A stretch of 64,000 bases of DNA, taken from contig CP053148.1 of NCBI GenBank assembly GCA_014607495.2, positions 7,254,001 to 7,318,000 on the forward strand, in the 5' to 3' direction. Made by a program: the position numbers and the translations under genes. The stretch is from Carposina sasakii (Eukaryota; Arthropoda; Insecta; Lepidoptera; Carposinidae). This document shows positions 10,021-20,340 of the stretch, in pieces (the stretch's first letter is position 1; each line of letters opens with the position of its first letter). The notes under the pieces were generated by a model that was given only the letters and a program-made list of their open reading frames with translations, did no database searches and had not been told where the DNA came from.

Positions 10021-10145
10021 ATTCTGATGATGACGACGAAGATAGACCTGGACCCTCATCTGCCTTTATTCAATCAGAGGCTTCTGAACAATGCGCCTCT
10101 AGTGGTGGCTCCGGGGACGTAGCAACGTCAGGAGAAGCCGTATAA
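10021..10145 (+). CDS. Acidic C-terminal exon of Pol (candidate)
   Basis: The frame that would continue from pol after removal of 9,221-10,020 is open for 40 codons and ends at TAA 10,143-10,145, two bases into the 3' LTR. It begins with a run of Asp and Glu (SDDDDEDRPGPSS) and is rich in Ser, Gly and Ala. Several insect Ty3/gypsy Pol proteins end in similar acidic Pro-Ser tails after a conserved WKGEWCPESCAAFFE-like stretch, as far as I recall. No start codon is needed if it is an exon. Confidence 0.5.
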
Positions 10146-10482
10146 GCTAAAATAAATTGACAACCTGCTGCAACTCGCAATAACTACCCTCCAACCTATA
10201 AATACACGCGGTTGTTACACTGACGGGGCATTTCTTTTCGGTCTTTCACGGAGTAAGGTTGTTGTGTGAGTGGTTGGTGCGATTTGCAGTAAGTTCTATC
10301 TTTAATGTTTATCTCTTTATCTTTATGTTTATTTGCTTTATTTAATGTTGTTAAAATTAACGACTGTTTAAAATGATTTTGTAAAGTATGTGAAATTGTT
10401 TTATGAAGTAAATCTTTTTTTTTGTTCTTGTGTTCTACAAATAGCTCTTTTTTTTTAAATAACTTTTCTTTATTTCCCAAAA
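10141..10482 (+). repeat. 3' LTR
   Basis: It is 342 bp and matches the 5' LTR except for a 4-bp gap and two substitutions. It would supply polyadenylation for the element. The stop codon of the candidate acidic exon overlaps its first five bases. The bases just upstream (GGAGAAGCCG) form only a weak polypurine tract. Confidence 0.92.
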
Positions 10483-10667
10483 GTATATATTTATTGAGTA
10501 TGTGTACCTAAGTATGTAATATCTAATTTGTGTCTTTTTTCTTTATTTATTGGTACCTTCAGCCTTTTATTTTCTACATTATAATTTACTTATCCTATTC
10601 CATTCCTTATCCAAATTACTCGCTACTAAAAAAAAAAAAAATCTGTTTATTATTGATTAAAAATGAG

Positions 10668-11074
10668 ATTCGGCGGGAAAAGCTGGAAGGGTGCAGGTGT
10701 AATTTTCTTGTGAAAATGAAAAATTATTTGTAAATGGCTTGCATGTGTCCTTAAGGTGATGTTTTCTGGTAGATAAGTTATATTTTGATTACTTGTGGTG
10801 TGAATCTAGTGCGTGTGCATGGTTTTATACGCAGGTAAGCCGAGTAAAACTTTAGCCGGATTACGATCTCTTCATGGGCGCATGTAAGTTGTTTCTGCAA
10901 TAATTTTTCATTTTGACTAACTTTACACTTGTTCTTGAGGATTTTCCCGACGTTTCCATTCATCATCATTGTCATTCATAATAAATTCAGAATACATTTT
11001 ACTAAACAATGATTAGGCTGTATGGGCTTAGTTCCCCTTTCCTTTCCTTCGGGACAAATTAAAAAAAAAAATTC
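10668..11074 (+). repeat. Fourth copy of the ~400-bp poly(A) retroposon
   Basis: This copy is in the opposite orientation to those at 547-1,824. It starts ATTCGGCGGGAAAAGCTGG, ends CTTCGGGACAAATT plus an A run, and is flanked by AAAATGAG at 10,660-10,667 and 11,075-11,082. It lies only 26 bp after the poly(A) of the I-like element. It confirms the family's true 5' and 3' ends. Confidence 0.88.
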
Positions 11075-11082
11075 AAAATGAG

Positions 11083-12260
11083 TGTTTTTGTACATAACAG
11101 ACTTATGTACCTACTTTTATTTTATTAAAGATACCTGATAAATGTAGAAAAACTTCGTCTCAATAATAGAAATTGATTATTGCTCAGATTATTTGAACTT
11201 ACTCAACTTAGTTTGTTTTCGTAAGAAACTACCTGCGTATTTTTTCTTGGTTTTCACTGTGTAGTCAGGCAAAGCTATATTTTTTTCTAATAGATATGTA
11301 ATGCACCTTTTAGGCTATGCCTACAAGACGTTTAGTCTGGTAATATTATATTTTCTTTTTTAAGTTGCTAGTCCCATAAGTAATATTGTTCTGTGGTTTG
11401 TAGGTATCTCTATATTTTCCATACTTTTTCTACTGTTAACAGCATAATTTTCATTGGTCACCAGATAGGAAGAATAGCGTCCATAAGGCAGAAAACACAT
11501 AGAATCCATTTATGGCGGTAAGTTGGCGGTGTGGGGGTATTTAAAATGCTTGTGTATCAATCTACATACTTGCATGTTTAGTAATACAGTATTCAATAAT
11601 TCATCCAAACCTTTAAAATTATCAGAAAATTTCATATATATCACTCTTTTCTGTTAGCAAAATTATGGCAAGCCATCTTGGCTTCGCTGGTGTGGATTTT
11701 TTAAAAGTGTATGTTTTTCAGCCTCCTGTGTCCACTTTAACTACCCTCTTGTACAGCCAAGTGCAAAAAGGCCTGGTGCTAAACATATACATCTAGTAAT
11801 AAAATGATGCCACTAATAATTTGGGTAAGTTCTCATTTAATACATTTTAAGCTAATAATATCAGTTCATGTTACTAAATACATGTATGTATTAATAATTA
11901 TAAATGTTAACATTTTTGCTGTCGGCTGATTTTCTTAGCATTCTAACATCTGGTTATATGCCTATAATGCATAGTACCAGGAGCACAAAAAATTGTGGCA
12001 CCTCTACAAAACCAAGGAAACACAAATATGTAATTGGTGGCAGTGTTGTAAGTATGAGAGAGAGTACATGTCCACAAAAAACTGCACAATGGATTGATAT
12101 GAAACTGCAGTTGCTTATTTTACCCCAGAGTAAAACAGGCTTTGATTTATAGCCACAAGGACATAGTTGCGGTTATCAGCAATTTCAGAATAATGCAGGG
12201 TACCTACAATGTAAATGATATTGACAAGTTCCTCCCCTCACCCTGATAAAGCTGAGTCCT
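11083..12260. other. No gene recognised
   Basis: AT-rich sequence with frequent stops in all frames. An 82-codon open stretch at 11,904-12,152 has no recognisable motif. I see no repeat shared with other parts of the window. Confidence 0.4.
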
Positions 12261-12263
12261 TTA

Positions 12264-12431
12264 GGCTGGTTTTAGTGTCCCACGGACTGTCAGCACAGAC
12301 CCGCTCCGCACAGACTGATCTGTATTCAGCTTAGGGAGTGTTTTAGAGTAATGGGGATGGGTCCGCACGGACGACAGTGAAACGCTTCCTAAGTTTAATG
12401 ACTGACGGTCCGCCTGACACTAAAACCAGCC
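12264..12431. mobile_element. PIF/Harbinger-like MITE
   Basis: The terminal inverted repeats are GGCTGGTTTTAGTGTC and its complement, flanked by the trinucleotide TTA at 12,261-12,263 and 12,432-12,434. A 3-bp TTA duplication is the mark of the PIF/Harbinger superfamily. The 168-bp interior has no coding capacity and contains CGGACTGTCAG / CTGACGGTCCG as a second inverted pair. Confidence 0.8.
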
Positions 12432-12467
12432 TTAGTGAACTCTCAGCACACATCACTGCATATTATA

Positions 12468-12690
12468 AAATAAAGTCGCTTGCCGCTGTCTGTCCATCCC
12501 TATGTATGCTTAGATCTATCAAACTAGGGAACGGATTTTGATACGGTTTTTTTAATAGATGGAGTGATTCACAAGGATGGTTTATAATGTATAACTAGGG
12601 ACCCGCCCCAGCTTCGCACGGGAGTAATGCACACTCACGCGGGCGAAGCTGTGGGCGGCCGCTAGTGAGAAATATAAAGCACATAAGAGA
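12468..12690. repeat. Old lepidopteran interspersed repeat fragment
   Basis: The run from AAAGTCGCTTGCCGCTGTC through CTAGGGACCCGCCCCAGCTT resembles a dispersed repeat common in moths and butterflies, usually attributed to RTE-like or SINE families. Assignment is from memory of such sequences. There is no coding potential. Confidence 0.4.
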
Positions 12691-13627
12691 TGCAGCTGAT
12701 ACAAAGCCCTCACTTCACCACATAAGTATCTATTGCTTAAACAATGTTTGTCATCCCAAACACTATAGTTATTGTTAAGTATTCTTTTAGTTTGGCAGAA
12801 GGGCATGATCTTTTTCAGGTATCCTCAAAAATATTAGAACTGTCATCACATAAAAAACTTAATACCCAAAAAGCTGACCAAACCCATTAGATCAAAAACC
12901 TACCATTCAAAGCAATTTGTTTGTTTAAAATTTTTCACAAGTTAAGAATAAACATTACCTTTCAAGTCTTTCTCAAATGAAGCACATGCAATACCTGAGG
13001 TATGTACCTGAAAATAAATGTTTATCTAAATTATTGTGTTACTGTTTCGATTAAGCTTAATTAATTGTGCATACACGCGTCACTAAGTTAGGGCATAAAC
13101 TGTACTGTTCTGAGATGTTAAATATTTTTACTTTGTGTCTGTTGTGTTGCCTTAATAAATAAATAAATTTCAAATTAATTACAATTTACATGTTTACCTT
13201 CAAATTGATTAATAGTTTATCATCTGTGGTTTATTTTATTTTTATTTATTGACAAAACCAATAGTTTAAAATTATGGTATTTTTTACAAGCGAATACATA
13301 TACCTTGTTATTACAAAAGAATTTAAACATTTTTTAAACTAAACATGCTCTAAATTTGGCAGATATGCCATATATTTTGCTGTCAAATGTCATATTTAAA
13401 TCGAGTCTAACTTTAGGCGCTCTTTTGTAATAATACCGATAGTGTTTATTTATGTGTTTGGATGTCAAATAAAGAGATAAAATGTTATTTCTAGGGTCCA
13501 GTTTGTGTTCTGTCAGCCATTCGACAGTTGCTGTTTTTTGCAGGTTAGTTTTAAATGATTAGCATTTAATCCATTATCTATTCCTTTCTAATACTAATAC
13601 TAATGGTAAGTATAGGCTTATTAAATT
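12691..13627. other. No gene recognised
   Basis: AT-rich non-coding sequence with no clear inverted or direct repeats beyond short A/T runs. Confidence 0.4.
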
Positions 13628-14488
13628 AATTGAATCGGTCATTTCAAAAACCTCTTAAGTCACATTTTTTTCCAACAAGCTTTTTTTGCTGAAAATGGTT
13701 CCTTAAAGGGAGATACATATTCTGGGTAAAAACCACGTAAGTTAGTACATTCCTTTCTCCTTAAATAATACCGCGCGAAAGACGTTCATTGCATAAACAA
13801 CATTAGTCAGTGACTTAACTTTTTTTCACAGCTCTAAAGGACAGTAGACCTGAGTATTTGATATAAATTTTAGCTTGATACCTCCACGCGTTCCTGAAGA
13901 AAAAGGGTCTTGACAGCTAAGTGATTCTATAAGGGTTTCGTTTTTTCCTTTTGAGGCACGGAACCCTAAAAATAGACGATTTAAAACAAGTTCAAGATAG
14001 CATTCTGGAAGAGCATATTATTATGCCATTAGGCCATTTTATAACAACATTTTTAGCTGGCCAACTGAAAATGCTAAAGATAATTTCGATGAAAATGATG
14101 GAGAATATGACTATGGACCATAAAGTTACTAAAACATGACAAATTAATACATTTAAAATGTTATAATAACACAATTTTTAAATGTAATTCTTAATTATAA
14201 GCAATAAAAATATGATTGCTACGATTGCTTTGGTAAATTATATACCACTAACCCTATTTCATGCTAAAACAACATAAGTCAAGAACTGTATTTCAGGTTT
14301 TTATCATTATTTCTATTAAGAAACTGCAATGGTTAATACACTATTTTAATTTTTTACCACTCAAGTACTAAATTAAACAAAAAAAATTCGCTTAAAACTC
14401 ATTTGTTTGAGTATGAAACAGTTTTTATTGATTTCTGAAAAATTCTAATTCAGTGACTTAAGAGGTTTTTGAAATGACCGATTCAATT
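13628..14488. mobile_element. DNA element with 35-bp terminal inverted repeats
   Basis: The left end (AATTGAATCGGTCATTTC... to CTTAAGTCAC at 13,663) is mirrored at 14,453-14,488. The interior of about 790 bp includes a known-looking dispersed block (GACAGCTAAGTGATTC... to TACGGAACCCTAAAAA-like at about 13,905-13,972). It also has a short coding-like stretch at 13,975-14,139, which could be a decayed transposase C-terminus. AATT at both ends may be part of the repeat or a target duplication, so the superfamily is not fixed. Confidence 0.7.
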
Positions 14489-14654
14489 GGTTATTGATTA
14501 ATAAAAATAAAAAAAAGCAACAGTGAATTTAATAAATTGGTAATATTATTATTTTTGGTATTAGAATGTATTAGATTTGGTATTAGAATGAATAGATAAA
14601 ATTTGTGCAATTAATTATGGATATGTAATAGATGATTTCATATGAGCTCTACAA

Positions 14655-14770
14655 ATTTATGTGCATGCGGATTGAGGGCCCGTGTACTAAAAGGGTTTGA
14701 AACTATGCTTAGGATTTAGTAAAACAATTGTACAGTTAGTTTAGGAATTTGCACTTCTCAATTAAGCGAG
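14655..14770 (+). repeat. Left member of a ~120-bp inverted repeat pair
   Basis: This segment, with GTGCATGCGGATT and GGGCCCGTGTACTAAA, recurs in reverse complement at 18,507-18,640 with only a few substitutions and an 11-bp gap. The pair brackets 3.7 kb that holds several other elements. Confidence 0.75.
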
Positions 14771-14771
14771 T

Positions 14772-15480
14772 TATAATAATAATAATAAAGCCCGCAGGGC
14801 AGCTTGTGGCGAGCTTTTGGGAGGTAGCGTTCCCACGGACCTGAAGTACTCCCGGGGGAAGACCCTGTTCCTCATCTCCGGCGCCGGAGTGAGGTCTGAC
14901 GAGGAACAGTTTCCCCACCTCTGCCTTGCTTTCGCCGGCCGGGCAGAGTGGAGTCGCGAGAGCTATAACAGCTCGAGAGTGGACGTGCCCGTCAGTAAAT
15001 GGCGAGTTGGCTTTGGTTTAAAGTCCAGGGGCACCCCTCTACCCTAGCCGCTCACCAAATGTTGCCCCCTTTGTTGCTCCATGCGTGCGGCCGTTTCAGG
15101 GGGCCCATGAAATGATTCGGCTAGTCACCGCCTGCCACCAAACAATTATGAGACTTGGTTTTAATGGCAGGCGTCCGTTAGTCTCCTTCAATAGCCCAGT
15201 TACCCAACCCCACCCAACATTCAGCCCCATAGCCCATGACCTTTGGTTCCATTGCATGACAGATCTGCACTCCAATAGTTTTGCACATGCCGGGGACCAT
15301 CGCCGGGTGTATCATATTGTGCGGTCGGCGATGGTATCCGCCATGTGTATCCCACAACATATGAAAAGTTCTCTAGAAAGGGCCTCTACATCTTGGCCAC
15401 GGCCCGATGCACGCCTCTCAAAGGACCGGGTCTCTAGTCCCAAGAATTTAAACAGAGATACAATAATAATAATAATTTAT
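14772..15480 (+). repeat. Non-LTR-like repeat with ATA-rich ends (family R-GC)
   Basis: A GC-richer block starts after (ATA)n at about 14,775 and ends with GAGATACAATAATAATAATA at about 15,478. Segments of the same family recur at 18,840-19,000, 45,545-45,925 (reverse) and 47,760-48,350 (reverse of this one for the shared part). The trinucleotide tails suggest the 3' region of a non-LTR element. Open stretches of 76 and 134 codons inside do not resemble known proteins. The GC-rich double-hairpin section present at 45.8 and 47.9 kb is missing from this copy. Confidence 0.6.
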
Positions 15481-15545
15481 TTCGTTTAAATGTACGTACA
15501 TGTCTATATGAACAAGGTTGAGGTATATATATATATATATATATA

Positions 15546-15811
15546 CAGGGTGTAACAGAAAAGGTATGTTAAGCGAAAAGCTATGTAAATAGCCCACTAT
15601 ATAGGTAGAGAACCTATTTCCAAAATTTCAGACTCAAATTCACATTTATATTTTTCCAGATAGTATGAAGAATTCCGAAACAACTCAGGAATGTCTATAC
15701 AATCTTGAAAAATAAAAATATGATTTTGAGTCTCAAATTTTGGAAATAGGATCTCTACAGTGGGCTATTTACATAGCTTTTCGCTTAACATACCCTTTCT
15801 GTTACACCCTG
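15546..15811. mobile_element. Palindromic TA-flanked MITE, family A
   Basis: The element starts CAGGGTGTAACAGAAAAGG and ends with the near-perfect complement, folding over almost its whole 266 bp. TA flanks both ends (15,544-15,545 and 15,812-15,813), as for Tc1/mariner-type insertion. Other copies are at 20,341-20,598 and, as one arm only, 33,199-33,322. Confidence 0.88.
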
Positions 15812-15894
15812 TATATATGTATTTTTTTAATGTATGTTCACCGATATTTCCGTCAATTATAGACGGATTTCAAAAATTTTTTTTGTTGATAGAG

Positions 15895-16015
15895 TTCACT
15901 TCGGAGGTGGTCCCATTTTCACCAGGTCAGGATCTGATGATGGGATCCAGGAGAAATCTAGGGCAACCACCGAAAATTTTATGCTCGTATGGTGCTTTTG
16001 TTACGTAATCATGTC
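15895..16015 (+). repeat. Fragment of the GGATCTGATGATGGGATC repeat family
   Basis: The block with AGGATCTGATGATGGGATCC and GAGAAATCTAGGGCAACC matches the repeats at 58,920-59,210 at lower identity. Such sequences are widespread in Lepidoptera. It is non-coding. Confidence 0.5.
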
Positions 16016-16040
16016 TTACTCAGGTATATGCTTGGGTGTC

Positions 16041-16950
16041 AACATCTAATGCTGCTGTGCTGATGATGAAGCTACAGAACTCCTTAACGGTTAGGAGTTG
16101 GGAGACAGTACTGCAATTGGTCCATGGAAACTATTTAGTAGTATGTAGGGCTAACGTGTTACTTGAATCAACATCTGATGCTGCTGTGCTGATGATGAAG
16201 CTACAGAACTCCTTAACCATTAGGAGTTGGGAGACAGTACTGCAATTGGTCGATGAAAACTATTTAGTAATATGTAGAGCTTACGTGTTACTTGAATCAA
16301 CATCTGATGCTGCTGTGCTGATGATAAAGCTACAGAACTCCTTAACGGCTAGGAGTCGGGAGACAGTACTGCAATTAGTCGATGAAAACTATTTAGTAGT
16401 ATGTAGGGCTAACGTGTTACTTGAATCAACATCTGATGCTGCTGTGCTGATGATGAAGCTACAGAACTCCTTAACGGTTAGGAGTTGGGAGACAGTATTG
16501 CAATTGGTCGATGGAAACTATACAGGGTGTAAAAAGACAACGATGTTTTTTTAATACCTCGTATTCTTTGTAAGGTTACGATCATTTTCTTCTATGGAAC
16601 CAAGCCTGGGAAACGACAAAAAAAAATACTGTCATTTTATTGCAAGCAATGTATTCGTTTGATACTAAAAGTACAAATGTACCTACAAAACTAATATTGT
16701 AACATTTTGACATGGTATCTTTCAAAAAAATGTTTGTTAACCGATTTTAGATGGATTTATGTAAAAAAAAAGATAATATTTATGTCACTTTGGACCTCAA
16801 TATCTTGGAAACCCGTGGTTTCCCAGGGGTGCCTCCATAGAAAAAAATGATCGTGATGTTACAAAGAATACGAGGTATTAAAAGAACAAAGTTGTTTTTT
16901 TACACCCAGTATATGTAGGGCTAACGTGATACTTATACGGGTAGGTACTA
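16041..16950 (+). repeat. 129-bp tandem repeat, four units, open reading frame throughout
   Basis: Unit starts (AACATCTRATGCTGCTGTG) are at 16,041, 16,170, 16,299 and 16,428, an exact period of 129 bases (43 codons). A single frame runs open through all four units (about 16,036-16,554), with a predicted unit such as DAAVLMMKLQNSLTV. The frame has no known domain. The fourth unit is split at 16,521 by a family B MITE, and its remainder (TATGTAGGGCTAACGTG) resumes at 16,912. Confidence 0.85.
16523..16909 (+). mobile_element. TA-flanked MITE, family B, copy 1
   Basis: The ends are CAGGGTGTAAAAAGAC and GTTTTTTTACACCCAG, with TA on both sides. Subterminal blocks AATACCTCGTATTCTTTGT and its complement are also inverted. 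The 387-bp interior is non-coding. It interrupts the fourth unit of the 129-bp tandem repeat, so it is younger than that array. Copies 2 and 3 are at 22,593-22,990 (reverse) and 28,914-29,310. Confidence 0.88.
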
Positions 16951-17410
16951 CTCCTGAGATGGTAACGATGAAATCCTTAAGTATACAGGATGTTTTTTCG
17001 TTGCCACCCTTAACTAAGGGTACGTACTCTATACATCAAATAAAGTAAATTTATGCCAAAAAAAATGCTGAGAAACTTTATAAATTTTTTTGAAACAATT
17101 TTTTTATTACTTGATCGGGCGAAATTTATAGTGTCCAGTGTTTATGCTAGTTTTTTCAAAGACAGATATTAATTATTTCTCGTGAAAAATCTTGCTACGC
17201 GCGTCTATGTGCATTTATGCAGAAAAACGCAGTCTATTTAGTCAACTTTGGACCCTAATATTTTGGAAACCAGACACTTCACATGTATGCTTCCAAGGAG
17301 AAATGATCGTGATGATGAGGAGATTACGTAGTTTTCGGGAACGTTGACGACCAAAAATCACCATGTATAAACTAGCATCTATTTAAGTCCACAACGCATT
17401 AACACAACTA
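16951..17410. other. No gene recognised
   Basis: The segment contains repeat-like phrases (CCTAATATTTTGGAAACC, GAAATGATCGTGATGATGAG) that resemble the interior of the family B MITE, so part may be a decayed relative. There is no coding potential. Confidence 0.35.
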
Positions 17411-17411
17411 A

Positions 17412-18228
17412 AAATCGAGAAATAAACTGACTTAAAAAAAAAATAAATAACCGACTTCAAACTTTAACTAAAAAGCGACAAATAACGTAACTAATTTATC
17501 TACTTAATACATATTAAATATCTAAAATTATTTAAATATTTACAACTTAATACCTAATACTTTAACAAAGTCATCTTTAACTATTTATATATTTACTAGC
17601 GGTCGCCCACGACTTCGTCCGCGAAAGGGGGCATTGCACCCGTGCGAAGCCGGGGCGGATTGCTATATACCCTATAGACTTACTCGATAAACGGGCTATC
17701 TTACACTGAAAGAATTTTTCAAATCAGACCAGTAGTTCCTGAGATTAGCGCGTTCAAACAAACAAACAAACAAACTCTTCAGCTTTATAATATTAATATA
17801 TATAATATATATATAGATAATTATCACTTATTTTTTATAAGTATTATACTTATTTATATGTAATTAAGAAAACTGATCGACACTAAAATTCATAGTAAAA
17901 ATATAGGAAGATGAAATAAGAGTCCAAGAATAGGAAATTGCATTACCGCGTGCCCTGCCTACAACACCGTATTGTATTTTGCCGTGTGTGTAGCTTTGCC
18001 AGCCGCGCGCGTCCATCAACACAACAGACTACGTTACCTAGGCTGGCACCGTCTCCAAAAAATAAGTGATAATTATAAATATTTAAATAGTTAAAGATGA
18101 CTAAGTTGTAAATATTTAAATATTTTTAGTTATTTAATATGTATTAAGTAGATAAATTAGTTACGTTATTTGTCGCTTTTTAGTTAAAGTTTGAAGTCGG
18201 TTAATTTTTTTTTAAATCAGTTTATCTC
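17412..18228. mobile_element. Long fold-back element with ~180-bp arms, left arm interrupted
   Basis: The left arm (about 17,425-17,594 plus 17,813-17,836) and right arm (18,058-18,215) are reverse complements; examples are ACCGACTTCAAACTTTAACT versus AGTTAAAGTTTGAAGTCGGT. The left arm is split by an RTE-like repeat at 17,595-17,818. The loop of about 220 bp includes GC-richer sequence (GCCAGCCGCGCGCGTCCATC) and has no evident coding function. Confidence 0.8.
17595..17818 (+). repeat. RTE-like/SINE-like repeat of the ACTAG...CGACTTCGTCCGCG family
   Basis: It begins ACTAGCGGTCGCCCACGACT, continues with GAGATTAGCGCGTTCAAACA and ends in (AAAC)n plus TATAATATTAATATATA. This head and tail define a very common lepidopteran repeat family. 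Other copies are 33,680-34,003, 34,626-34,936, 40,090-40,275 (reverse) and a fragment at 20,607-20,645. Confidence 0.7.
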
Positions 18229-18506
18229 TTCTTTAAAAGTTATTACGATTTTAAAATCCAGGCCCTCAGTTCGCCATTGTTGTTGTATTTTTCTTGCATT
18301 ATGCTTAATTTCGAAGGTTATGGAGAGCGAAACATTGACTGTCTGTGTGAAAAATTTTGTACTATAAATTGGTGTACTTCTTAGAACTTAAAATGGTGAT
18401 ATAAACTACAAAAATACGAAATAAATAAATGTATGTACCTATCAATTTTCGATTGCATGTTTTTTCTTTAGGTTTACTTTATCTCAAAGGTATAGGCATA
18501 AATATA

Positions 18507-18640
18507 TCCTCGCTTAATTGAGAAGTACAAATTCCTAAACTAACTGTACAATTGTTTTAGAATTAGTACTAAATCCTAAGCATAGTTTCAAACCCATTTA
18601 GTACACGGGCCCTTAATCCGCATGCACATAAATTTTTCAG
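18507..18640 (-). repeat. Right member of the inverted repeat pair
   Basis: Reverse complement of 14,655-14,770, sharing GTACACGGGCCC and CCGCATGCACATAAATTT. See the left member. Confidence 0.75.
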
Positions 18641-18839
18641 ATCATTTTTGAAAGCATCTTCCCATCTATCTTTAATGTGTCTTTTTTTACCTTTCTGTGT
18701 ACACCAATTACATACAACACTAAATAGCGAAAGATATAAACTTGTATTGTTATAAAAAATCTAAAGAGGTAAACCTTTAGATCTCACTATCGTAGTAAAT
18801 AATACTTAGTACGAGTATGTTAGGTATCTTCTGGAAGAA

Positions 18840-19000
18840 AACTGGCTTACTAATAATAATAGTCCCATACCATATTAAAGTTATCTTAAAAGGGCCTTTA
18901 CATCTTGGCTACGGCCCGATGTTCGCTTCTCAAAGGACCCGTGAATCTCGTGTAGTCCCGTGGATTTCGAAAGAGATACAAATAATAATAATAAACCTTT
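18840..19000 (+). repeat. 3' fragment of the R-GC repeat family
   Basis: It shares GGGCCTTTACATCTTGGC, CTCAAAGGACCC and the GAGATACAAATAATAATAAT tail with 15,380-15,480. It is flanked by (AAT)n on both sides. Confidence 0.6.
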
Positions 19001-19087
19001 TAATTCCAAATGCGAAATACAGAAATTATCATAATAAACTTTATAAAAACTTAGCTGCAGCTGATGTAATCTATTGAAGCCCCGCAT

Positions 19088-20338
19088 TTCAAACCAGAGC
19101 TTGTGATTCCACTATTCCCTACTTACTAATATCGGTCGACCCTTATGGTAAGACCAACTAGAAATAGATACCTATTGGCCAAATTGGAACTCGATTTCCT
19201 TCGTGATTGACCACCAAGCGGTGGTGGGCAAATAACAGCCGCGATTTTGTGGTTCCGCACCGTGATTGGCTCCCATAACCAGCCTTAAGTTCGTGTTTCA
19301 TGACTGAAAGCCTTATATTACCCGTTTACTAATTGAGGATCTTTTTTGGCATTATATGTACCTACTACTACTACTACTTACTACTAAACAAAAAAGATTT
19401 TGTAAGTTTGAGTGTGCATCACTCCAAAGCTACTCGTATTGATTGAATTCGGTTTTCACTGTTTTGTTGTAGGTACCTAGGAATTCTAACTAAAAACTGA
19501 TGTATGTTTTACTGCAGTCAACGCGGACGGAGTCGCGGCATCTAGGTACTAGCTATTTGAGTAGTAACTGATTATTAGGTATTCATGACGTTTTTGATTA
19601 AAACTCCCAAACTGTCCAAGGAATCGGGTACTCTAACGAAGTACTTAAGAAAATCTGTTTAACGCAGTTTCTCGCGGGCTAACGCTTTATACCTACGTTC
19701 ATACATATAGACACGGCTGTGTGTGTACCCGAATTAGGTAGCCTCATAAGGATCATATGGGAGATCCCACAGGCACTTTTAGCATAGCGGGGACAGATGT
19801 TAATACTTAGTGATAAGTTGCAAGCTTAATGCCTGAGAGAATACCCGATTTCGAGTACGTTAATCGACTCCTACGACATGCACGGAAGATGTAGCTGATG
19901 TATTCTAGTGAATTTACGGAAAGCGCACTATGACGTAAGTTTAACACAGACGGCACTTAGAATTAACGGGCTTAGAATAGTGTTGCCATCATTAATATGG
20001 CTTATTGCTTTGACAATTGTTCAGGCACCTGTTGATGTCCAGTCATAGCGCAGAATCGTTGCGTAGGCACGCCACGCAATTTGTACACGCTGCGAAAATC
20101 GACACAGTGCCGCGTTTACTAGCCAAAGTTTTTCAATGCTCATTGGAAACTTTTCACGTTAAGGTGACTCAGTGCTAAAAAAAAATTCAAAACGCATATG
20201 CCTCGAAACTTTACGCAATTCACGAGTCCCATGGATTTCTTCTAATCTAACTTAGATTACGAAAATAATGTATCAAAGCTTCAACGTAACAGCAATTTCA
20301 AATTCAAATTGAATAGTTCATCGTTCACACTTCGCCTA
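19088..20338. other. No gene recognised
   Basis: Mixed-composition sequence with no ORF of note and no repeat shared within the window. It may be unique intergenic or intronic DNA. Confidence 0.4.
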
Positions 20339-20340
20339 TA

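Larger units (their letters stand above)
4613..10482 (+). mobile_element. Ty3/gypsy-type LTR retrotransposon, young and nearly intact
   Basis: The direct LTRs are 4,613-4,958 and 10,141-10,482, flanked by the 4-bp duplication GTAT (4,609-4,612 and 10,483-10,486). Order of domains in the single long ORF is Gag, CCHC knuckles, protease, reverse transcriptase, RNase H, integrase, which is the Ty3/gypsy order. The LTRs differ by two substitutions and one 4-bp indel over about 345 bp, so the insertion is recent. No env-like gene is present. Features out of the ordinary are the LTR ends (no TG...CA), the 3' intron-like segment with a hairpin array, and a reading frame that runs into the 3' LTR. Confidence 0.93.
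1..10641 (+). mobile_element. I-clade-like non-LTR retrotransposon, 5' end outside window, heavily nested
   Basis: Three blocks add up to one element: the endonuclease C-terminus (3-546), the reverse transcriptase and RNase H region (about 1,825-4,593), and a 3' UTR that resumes after the inserted LTR element and ends in an A14 run at 10,628-10,641. The presence of an RNase H domain points to the I/R1/LOA side of the non-LTR tree rather than to classical Jockey, which lacks it. The first interruption is bounded by a 15-bp duplication ATTTTAGGTTACTTT (532-546 and 1,825-1,839) and the second by GTAT (4,609-4,612 and 10,483-10,486). The element's own target duplication cannot be checked because its 5' end is not in the window. 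Confidence 0.85.

Noticed and set aside
4613..10482. An env-carrying errantivirus
   Set aside because: There is no third ORF with signal peptide or membrane segment between pol and the 3' LTR; the space is filled by the hairpin array and a short acidic exon.
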